A stretch of 64,000 nt of DNA, taken from positions 248,001 to 312,000 of the forward strand of contig NZ_CP012333.1 of the NCBI RefSeq assembly GCF_001263205.1, given 5' to 3'. This document shows positions 57,918 to 64,000 of this stretch, one piece after another (within the stretch, counting starts at the first letter, position 1; the number at the start of each line of letters is the position of its first letter). A program made the position numbers and the translations under genes. This DNA is from Labilithrix luteola (GTDB lineage Bacteria; Myxococcota_A; Polyangia; Polyangiales; Polyangiaceae). Below the pieces are notes generated by a model, which saw only the letters and a list, made by a program, of their open reading frames with translations, was not told where the DNA came from and made no database searches.

Positions 57918-60900
57918 GTGCAAAGTTCGTTCGTTGCTACCGAGGCGTTGAAGAAGGACGTACTGGCTCGGCGGGCGATCCAGGGCTCGGCGCAGCCCAT
58001 GTCGGAGGCCGCGGCGAAACGGATGCTCGTGAAGGTGGCCGGCGCCTATCGCGCGAAGACGCACTATTACGAGAACCAATCGTACGCGACGATCTTCGAA
58101 AAGGGCATTTCGACCACGCAGGAGCCGGCGCTGGACGCGACGCGAAAGGCAGCCCACGCGCTCTTGCTCGATCTGTCCGTGGACGCGGTGCGAACGGCCG
58201 ATCCCGACGTGCTTGCGGTCGCCGAGCACATGGTGGCGTGCGTCGACCGGCGGCTCGGCCTTCTTGCACCGGTCGCGGCGCTATGCGGAGTCGAGCGCGC
58301 CCTTCGCGTTGCGCTGCGGACGACGTTCTACGTCCCAACGGCGGGTGACGGTGGGTGGACCACGGCGATCTGGGTCGTGTCGGGCCACCCCACGGATAGC
58401 CGCGCCTTCCGATTGGACCGATGGGACCCCCTTCGCCATGCCGTGTGCGGGGCCGATGAGGAGACGTACGCGAAGCTCGTGAAGCTGGCCCAGAGCGAGC
58501 GGAAGAACCTCGACCTCGATCGACGAGCGCATTTCGCATTCGCGTTTCCGGACGAAGCTTGGGGTAACGAGGATCTCGCGGCGTCGCACGCCGTGCCTCC
58601 CAACGGACCGGGAGCCAAACGTTCGTATTTCTCATTTCAGCCCCTCCTCTTTGCGGCGAACGACGTGCAGGTCATTCGCGAGGAGCTCCAACGTTCGGGT
58701 GTAGGCACGGTGAGTGGATATTGCGTCGATCTCGCGCACGTCCTGCCCGACGCGGACATGATCGCGCTTTGCGCCGAGGCCCTCCCGGCGTTGCTCCAGA
58801 AACCGAAGTACGGGCCGCTTCTCAAGACTCCTCCGCGCCGCGTTGCGGAGGTTCTCGCCTGCTATCGAACGAAAGAGGCCGCCGCCGTTCTCGCCCCGCT
58901 GGCATCGAACCCCGTGGTCGCCCCCATCGTGCTCGGACTGTTTCGTGATGCGCCCCAGCTCGCGAGCGGCGTCGCTCCGACCACGAAAGGCTCCGCCGCC
59001 ATCGGCCGCGTCGTCGAGAGGACGAAAGGCGCCGCCGCCGCCTCGGGTCGCGTCGGTCCCGTCGGAAAGGCACCCTCCATCCTCCGCGATCGATCGTGGC
59101 GCGCGAAAAAGAACGAGGCAGCATCGTCCGGCGACGAGCTTGCCGAGATTGGCCCGCTTCTCGGCCTCGAGGAAGAGCGCGTCGATCGCTCGGTGACCTT
59201 GCCGCCTCATCCGCGACCTGTACGCGCGATGACGAAGGCCGAGCACGTGGCCTGGAAGAAGGAGACGACAGAGGAGCTCGCCAAGAAGCAGGTCGCCTTT
59301 GCCGATTACGCCCTCCATCGAAGGGGAAAACAGTACGAGCATCTTCGTGTCCCTGCAGAGGACTGCATCTGGGCATTCAATGCGGGGGCCTTGCTTCGCG
59401 GAACGGCGCAGGAGCTCGTGCGCGAGCACGGTTTCGCGATCATCGAAGGATTCTCGAAGCGCGATTGGATCAAGTGGCTCGGCGACTGGGATGATGGCAT
59501 CCACTACTTCGAGGCGCTCATGGCGCTCGTGTCCCCGCGAAGCGCCCCCTACTTCGCGCGCGTCGCGGCGCGTCGAAAGCGGTACCGGGCCAAGGCCCAC
59601 GCATGGCTCGTGCAGAACGCACGCATTTCGGCATTTGGCCTAATCCCCGCCGCAGTCGGTCCGAAGGGTGAAGCACGCGAGGAAGCCGAGGCCGCGCTGC
59701 TCTACCTCGCGCATCACGGTCATGCCGAGGTCGTGCGCGAGGTCGCCAAGCGCTATGGGAAGGCGCCCGCCACGATCATCGATGCCCTGCTCGCACGAGA
59801 TCCTCTGGCGATCTCCGTCTCGGCGCCGAAGCCACCTGCGTTTCTACGCGCCTCCGAGCTCTCCGCGGTCGTGCTGAGAGAGGGCGGCGTCCTCGACGAG
59901 GCCGCGCGCGGCGCGCTGGTAGAAATGCTCCAGGTGTCGCCGCTCGATCCGCCCTATGCCGGACTCGACGTCGTGCGACGGGCATGCGACGAAGCTTCTC
60001 TCGGGACGCTCGCCCTCGAGCTCGTCGAGCAGTGGGTGCTCGGGGATGCCCCCGGTCGGCACGAGTGGATGCTCTTCTCCGCCGTCCACTTCCCGTCGGA
60101 CGCCGCCACGCGCCGAATCGCGACGCTGGCGCGTGAATGGGCTCGGAAGAATCAGGCGAAGGCGCTTCGAGCGTGCACCGCGCTGGCTGCACTTGCGTCG
60201 GATACGGCGCTGCTCCACCTCGCGCACATCGCAGAGACCACGCGGTTCGACGCGCTTCGCAACCAGACGGGCGAGATGCTCGTCGAGGCGGCAGCGGCGC
60301 GCGGGCTCTCGGTCGACGAGCTCGCCGATCGAACCGTGCCCGACGTGGGACTCGATGCCGATGGCTCACTGCGGCTCTCCTACGGGGCGCGTCGCTTCGT
60401 GGTGAGCCTCGACGAGCTGCTCAACCCCGTCGTGACCGCGGTGGGCGACGGCGGCGAACGGGACACGGCGAAGACGCTGCCGCGTCCGACGAAAGCGGAC
60501 GACGCCGAAGCGGCGAAGACCGCGCGAGCGCGATTCGACATGCTGAAGGCAGATCTCGATGCCGTCGCCGATCGGCAGCGGCGCAGACTCGAGCGCGCGA
60601 TGACGTCCGGACGTGCGTGGTCGGCCGCTGACTTCCGAACACACATCGTCGAACACCCGCTCTTGGTGCATCTCGCGCGGCGGCTCGTATGGCTTGCGAC
60701 CACCGCGGGCAAGAAGGCCACGCGACGCACCTTTCGAGTCGCCGAAGACCGGACGTTCGCCGACGAGGGCGATCGCTCGTTCGACCTGCCCAAGGAGGCG
60801 GAGGTTCGTCTCGCCCATCCCGCGCGCGATCCCGAGTTGCTCGAGGCCTGGCCTCGCATCTTCGGCGACTACGAGATCATCCAACCCTTCGAGCAGCTCG

Positions 60901-61259
60901 GGCGCGCGGTCCATCGCGCCGAGCCTCGCGAGCGCTCTGCGGGCGAGCTCACGCGTCTCGCGGGCATTCGCGCGCCTGCGAAGAAGGTCCTCGGCGTCCT
61001 CGAATCACGCGGTTTCCGCCGCGATTCGGCCGGCTTCGTCGGCGCCTTCGTCCGCGAAGCCCACACCGAAAAGGGCGCGCCCGTGACGCTGCACGTCCCG
61101 GTCAGTCCGGCGATCGAGATGGATCACTTGGATGTCGAGTCGACGACGGGCGCACCGTCGATCACGACTCGCGACGGAAGCGCCACGGCGTTCGGCGAGC
61201 TCGACAGCGTCGGCTTCTCCGAGCTCGTGCGAGACATCGAAGCGCTTCGAGCGGAATGA
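57918..61259 (+). CDS. DUF4132 domain protein with HEAT-like repeats
   Basis: A 1113-residue soluble protein with no signal peptide or membrane segment. The first 780 residues are helical with HEAT-like pairs, including RRVAEVLACYRTKEAAAVLAPLA and long Ala/Leu helices. The C-terminal third (about 800-1113) fits DUF4132: DADGSLRLSYGARRFVVSLDE, RARFDMLKADLDAVADRQRRRLERAM, WSAADFRTHIVEHPLLVHLARRLVW, and a closing strand pair. DUF4132 occurs in E. coli YehI and MolR-type proteins, whose function is not settled. It may bind a partner through its helical array. Start GTG 57918. Confidence 0.85.
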   Translation: MQSSFVATEALKKDVLARRAIQGSAQPMSEAAAKRMLVKVAGAYRAKTHYYENQSYATIFEKGISTTQEPALDATRKAAHALLLDLSVDAVRTADPDVLAVAEHMVACVDRRLGLLAPVAALCGVERALRVALRTTFYVPTAGDGGWTTAIWVVSGHPTDSRAFRLDRWDPLRHAVCGADEETYAKLVKLAQSERKNLDLDRRAHFAFAFPDEAWGNEDLAASHAVPPNGPGAKRSYFSFQPLLFAANDVQVIREELQRSGVGTVSGYCVDLAHVLPDADMIALCAEALPALLQKPKYGPLLKTPPRRVAEVLACYRTKEAAAVLAPLASNPVVAPIVLGLFRDAPQLASGVAPTTKGSAAIGRVVERTKGAAAASGRVGPVGKAPSILRDRSWRAKKNEAASSGDELAEIGPLLGLEEERVDRSVTLPPHPRPVRAMTKAEHVAWKKETTEELAKKQVAFADYALHRRGKQYEHLRVPAEDCIWAFNAGALLRGTAQELVREHGFAIIEGFSKRDWIKWLGDWDDGIHYFEALMALVSPRSAPYFARVAARRKRYRAKAHAWLVQNARISAFGLIPAAVGPKGEAREEAEAALLYLAHHGHAEVVREVAKRYGKAPATIIDALLARDPLAISVSAPKPPAFLRASELSAVVLREGGVLDEAARGALVEMLQVSPLDPPYAGLDVVRRACDEASLGTLALELVEQWVLGDAPGRHEWMLFSAVHFPSDAATRRIATLAREWARKNQAKALRACTALAALASDTALLHLAHIAETTRFDALRNQTGEMLVEAAAARGLSVDELADRTVPDVGLDADGSLRLSYGARRFVVSLDELLNPVVTAVGDGGERDTAKTLPRPTKADDAEAAKTARARFDMLKADLDAVADRQRRRLERAMTSGRAWSAADFRTHIVEHPLLVHLARRLVWLATTAGKKATRRTFRVAEDRTFADEGDRSFDLPKEAEVRLAHPARDPELLEAWPRIFGDYEIIQPFEQLGRAVHRAEPRERSAGELTRLAGIRAPAKKVLGVLESRGFRRDSAGFVGAFVREAHTEKGAPVTLHVPVSPAIEMDHLDVESTTGAPSITTRDGSATAFGELDSVGFSELVRDIEALRAE

Positions 61260-61263
61260 TCCC

Positions 61264-61896
61264 TCAGGGCGCCATGATTCGACCGGGAGCACCGTTGGCG
61301 CCAGCTTCGGTGTGACACGAATTGCAGTCCCCCGAGGTCTGCGCGGCCGTCATCTCACGCGTCTGTCCGTTCGAGGTGACCTTGGCGTGAAACGGCGTGG
61401 CGATGCTCGCCTGCGAATAGAAATTTCCAACGCCATTGACCTGCAAGTCGTACGTCTTGCCGTTCGCGTCGGTGATCGTGACCGTGACCGCGGGCTTGGT
61501 CCCGTTCGTGCCGTTGCAGTCGTCCGGCTCGTGTGCCGACGGAAAGACCGTCCCGGCGATCGAGAACGACGGTGCGTTGCGCTGTGTCTTGTGACAGGTG
61601 ATGCATGCCCGCCCCGGATGCATCAGCTGCGAGCCGTGGTCGCCGCTCTTCCACGTGGTGTTGCTCGTGCAGGCGACGGGGGTGTCGTAGATGCCGCCGG
61701 GATCGGGATCTGTCGTCGAGCCCCCGTCGGAGGTCGCCGGATCGCCGGGGTCGCCCGGGTCACCGCCTCCGCCGGCGGCGTCCGAACTGGGCGACGTCGG
61801 CGGCGACGAGCCTCCGGTCGTCGTCTCCGAGCCACCACACGCGGCTGCGACAACACCGGCCAAAATCGAGGCGCAGAGCAAGAACCGACCATCCAT
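61264..61896 (-). CDS. Lipoprotein with two CXXCH motifs
   Basis: A 210-residue lipoprotein: signal peptide ending AAC (about Cys20), a Gly/Asp/Pro linker, then CITCH (about residue 98) within HPGRACITCHKTQ and CNSCH (about 191) near the end. CXXCH is the heme c attachment motif, so this may be a diheme cytochrome, but in related myxobacterial proteins the motif may bind only one heme or none. Between them lies a beta-rich segment, VTVTITDANGKTYDLQVNGVGNF, like a peptidase-associated or Ig-type fold. GGAGGG precedes the ATG. Convergent with the DUF4132 gene. Confidence 0.75.
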   Translation of the reverse strand: MDGRFLLCASILAGVVAAACGGSETTTGGSSPPTSPSSDAAGGGGDPGDPGDPATSDGGSTTDPDPGGIYDTPVACTSNTTWKSGDHGSQLMHPGRACITCHKTQRNAPSFSIAGTVFPSAHEPDDCNGTNGTKPAVTVTITDANGKTYDLQVNGVGNFYSQASIATPFHAKVTSNGQTREMTAAQTSGDCNSCHTEAGANGAPGRIMAP

Positions 61897-62046
61897 ACGC
61901 GAGCCCTCCAGCTTGTACTGTGCGGCGGGCGCCCCGTAATCAGGCAGCGCGGTGACGAGATGGGCCGGTTCGCCGCGAATGAGACGCGGCAGGGCTCGCC
62001 CTCACGACGGAGCTTCCGAGGGGTCGAAGTGGTCGCCGCAGAACGC

Positions 62047-63210
62047 TCAGCGCTTCTTGAAAACGCCGTCTCCCGTGGTGGCCAGCACGACGTCGCCGTC
62101 ACGCTCGGTGGCCCAGAGGCGATCGCTTGCCGGCACGTCCGACCAGCTCTCGGGTGGCTCGTCGTGACAGCTGAACGAGGAGTCGAAGGCTCGGAGCGTG
62201 CGAGCGCCCGAGCCTCCGAGCGCATCGGTGAGCGCGCGCACGGTTTCGGCTCGAGGATGGCAATACGAGTTGTTGATTCCCTCGCCCGGTCGGCCGGCGG
62301 AGATGACGGCGTACTTGGGTTGGACCCGTTCGAGGAAAGCTGCACCCGACGAGGTGTTGCTTCCGTGGTGGCCGACCTGAAGGAGAGTGGCCGGCCCGCG
62401 AGGGTCGACGAGCTCCTCCTCTGCGATCTCCGCGTCTCCCGTGAAGAGGATCGACGATTGGCAGTAGTCGATTCGCAGAAGGATCGAACAAGCGTTCCGA
62501 TCCGTCTTGCAGCTCGGCAGCCATGACGATGGAGCAATGGCCGTGATCTTCAGATCTCCGGCGCCCTCGAGAGCCAGCTCCTGGTGACCAGGTTCGACGA
62601 CGGAGAGCGGCACTCCTCGTGAGGTTGCCTCGTCGTGGACCGCGCCGATCTCTGCATCATCGGCGTCGCGCCCATTATCGACGTAGTGACGCACGCGGAA
62701 TTGGGCAAGAACGTCTTTTGCTCCACCGATATGGTCCGAGTGCGGATGCGTAATCCACACGAGATCGATTGGATCGGCACCCAGATCGCGCGTGAGCTGA
62801 TCCATCAGATGGGCATGGGCGCGAGAACACGCCGTGCCGCAATAGTCACGATCAGGACTGTCGGCGGTATCGACGAGAATCCTCCGTCCGTCGGGAAGAT
62901 CGACGAGCGCTGCGAGCGCTTGCGCCACGTCGTAGAAGTGGACGCGCAGCTCGGCGCCCGAGCCGCAAACGTCGCAACTCTCACCCATACTCACCATTTG
63001 GCAGGACTTCGTATTGGGATTGCACGACCACGTCTTGCATGGTCCCAGCTCGCCCTGGCAGTCGTCGTCGACCGAACATCCGACTTCCGCTCCAGCATCG
63101 CCGGCTGCGGCCGAACGATGGCTGCGCAACGCTTCGTTGTTCCGATCGTGACAGCAGACCAGCACGACGGCGGACAAACACAATGCAACAACGCTCGCGC
63201 CGACGCGCAT
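62047..63210 (-). CDS. ComEC-like metallo-beta-lactamase lipoprotein
   Basis: A 387-residue protein. Signal peptide ends CC (about Cys19-20), then a Cys-bearing module (about 45-85, CSVDDDCQGELGPCKTWSC) and a metallo-beta-lactamase domain: VHFYDVAQALAALVDLP, then HPHSDHIGG (motif 2), SILFTGDAE and LLQVGHHGSNTS. These match the MBL domain of ComEC and related secreted hydrolases (the ComEC MBL family often degrades DNA strands or cyclic nucleotides). The motif V-G-Q-G is DVAQA here, so the usual Gly is replaced. As an exported lipoprotein it could be a surface nuclease. AGGAG precedes ATG. Confidence 0.85.
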   Translation of the reverse strand: MRVGASVVALCLSAVVLVCCHDRNNEALRSHRSAAAGDAGAEVGCSVDDDCQGELGPCKTWSCNPNTKSCQMVSMGESCDVCGSGAELRVHFYDVAQALAALVDLPDGRRILVDTADSPDRDYCGTACSRAHAHLMDQLTRDLGADPIDLVWITHPHSDHIGGAKDVLAQFRVRHYVDNGRDADDAEIGAVHDEATSRGVPLSVVEPGHQELALEGAGDLKITAIAPSSWLPSCKTDRNACSILLRIDYCQSSILFTGDAEIAEEELVDPRGPATLLQVGHHGSNTSSGAAFLERVQPKYAVISAGRPGEGINNSYCHPRAETVRALTDALGGSGARTLRAFDSSFSCHDEPPESWSDVPASDRLWATERDGDVVLATTGDGVFKKR

Positions 63211-63698
63211 CGGTCACTCCTATTCGAAGAAATCGAAGATATTTCCCTGTATCGTCGACTCACGCTTTGCAAACGAAAGCGCAATTGCGAAATTGCAAAA
63301 TTGCGACACTCACGAGTCCAGTCACGACGATCGCGCGACGACTCCGAGGCAGGAAGGCAACATTGACAGGCTATGGACTTCTGTCAACGCCTTCCGTGGC
63401 GTGCAGAACGTCAATCATGAGTCTCACGAGCACGCGTGGCACTCGATGCGTCAGGCGCCGACGCTGAACGTGTCATCGAGGTGGAATGGCCACCTGCGAG
63501 CTCGTCGACCTTCGCGATGGAGAGTTCGTCGAGCAGCGCGTCCACCATCTCACGAGTCGTGCACGAGCGACGGGAACGAGCCTCTCGAGCCCGGCCGTCG
63601 AGAGCCCCGCCGCTGAGGGCCCTCGCGATGTCGGTGGTGGAGAGCCCCTCTGGGCAAGCGCGCTTCGCCTGGGGAGCGTTGCGGACTAAGCTCCCCCC
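63211..63698. other. Gene-free span
   Basis: No supported gene in these 488 bases. An AT-richer stretch near 63275-63310 has a perfect 10-bp palindrome CGCAATTGCG (63280-63289) followed by two AAATTGC units; it probably belongs to the promoter of the lipoprotein gene. A minus-strand frame in 63411-63953 is open, but I do not support it. Confidence 0.45.
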
Positions 63699-63938
63699 AT
63701 GGCCAAGGGATCGGTCCGCGCGAACCTGCACAACACACGCACGCAGATCAACAACGCGGCGACGTCCGCGCAGGCGCGGGCATTCAAAGCCCGTCAGATC
63801 GCGAAGCACAAGCGCGACCTCGAAGAGCGCAAGCTCCGTGCGATGCGAGACGCCGCGAAGGAGACGAAGACGGCAGCGCCCACAACGACCGAAGTGCCGG
63901 CGAGCGATGCGAGTGAGCCGTCCGAGCCGAAGGACTGA
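63699..63938 (+). CDS. Small basic helical protein
   Basis: A 79-residue protein. Residues 1-50 are strongly basic and helical (NNAATSAQARAFKARQIAKHKRDLEERKLRAMRD), the tail is Ala/Pro/Ser/Glu-rich and acidic. No family is recognised. It starts with a clean ATG and has a composition unlike random GC-rich frames, which supports that it is real. It might bind nucleic acid or be a small ribosome-associated factor, but that is conjecture. The gene lies at the right edge of the window, so its context is incomplete. Confidence 0.55.
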   Translation: MAKGSVRANLHNTRTQINNAATSAQARAFKARQIAKHKRDLEERKLRAMRDAAKETKTAAPTTTEVPASDASEPSEPKD

Positions 63939-64000
63939 ACGACGGGACGTCACCGAACCCGGGCAACACGTCGTCGCCGTGTCAATGCCTGTCGCACGAA

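Noticed and set aside
63411..63953. A 180-codon minus-strand frame at the right edge
   Set aside because: It overlaps the small basic protein gene on the other strand, its N-terminal half is Arg-rich noise and no start is supported. A short C-terminal helix may be real but cannot be defended.
1..64000. tRNA, rRNA, integrase or transposase genes
   Set aside because: Scanned by eye for tRNA CCA-type arms, rRNA cores and DDE/Tyr-recombinase motifs; nothing convincing was found. A tRNA search program would be needed to exclude tRNAs.

Overview
The window looks like chromosome of a high-GC myxobacterium (Myxococcota, most like the Polyangia/Sorangium-Labilithrix side). The reasons are the large number of secreted lipoproteins with Asp/Gly/Ala-rich linkers behind the lipobox, RCC1-like, malectin-like and Cys-rich repeat lipoproteins, a protein with a Cys-hydrophobic-Arg tail of MYXO-CTERM type, a Ser/Thr-kinase-tail-like domain, and the near-uniform strong GC bias. 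No tRNA, rRNA, CRISPR array, transposase or phage gene was seen. This assignment rests on gene style, not on any marker gene. All family names come from reading motifs by eye; no search was run.

Region 1 (1-4.1 kb) starts inside a 2OG-Fe(II) oxygenase, then has a lipoprotein, the stump of a short-chain dehydrogenase, two tandem DUF3237 genes, and a 445-bp gap with three copies of an inverted repeat. Region 2 (3.4-9.7 kb) is a small biosynthetic locus: an Sfp-type phosphopantetheinyl transferase, a 1274-residue NRPS-like protein (half condensation domain, adenylation, carrier, terminal reductase; specificity code reads like phenylalanine), a small protein translationally coupled to it, and an RsbR-like STAS protein. 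Together they suggest carrier activation, loading of an aromatic amino acid and reductive release, with a regulatory module in the same transcript.

Region 3 (9.7-31 kb) is mostly envelope and secreted proteins: an SGNH/CE2-like esterase, malectin-like, SRPBCC, PEBP and phospholipase-D-like lipoproteins, an M1 aminopeptidase, an S41-like protease operon and a beta-propeller protein. It also holds a four-helix-bundle gene with a REP-like hairpin, a hexamer microsatellite, and a DNA polymerase I homologue in which all three active sites look damaged.

Region 4 (30.7-39 kb) has a TRASH-like lipoprotein, a coupled lipoprotein plus radical SAM pair, a LysR regulator divergent from a ketopantoate-reductase-like gene, a glyoxalase/WYL pair around a perfect 14-bp inverted repeat, a decayed molybdopterin oxidoreductase and an OB-fold-like lipoprotein. 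Region 5 (39-49.4 kb) contains a soluble PAS histidine kinase, a Tat-exported cytokinin-dehydrogenase-like flavoprotein, lipoproteins, an MFS exporter and a divergent cheW/MCP pair without cheA.

Region 6 (49.5-56 kb) holds the most striking unit: a tightly overlapped six-gene minus-strand operon running ECF sigma factor, single-TM anti-sigma-like protein, Cys-rich lipoprotein, propeller-like lipoprotein, RCC1-like lipoprotein, propeller-like lipoprotein. It looks like a surface-protein module under its own sigma factor. Region 7 (56-64 kb) has a frameshifted secreted protein, a small lipoprotein, a 1113-residue DUF4132 protein, a CXXCH lipoprotein, a ComEC-like metallo-beta-lactamase lipoprotein and a small basic protein.
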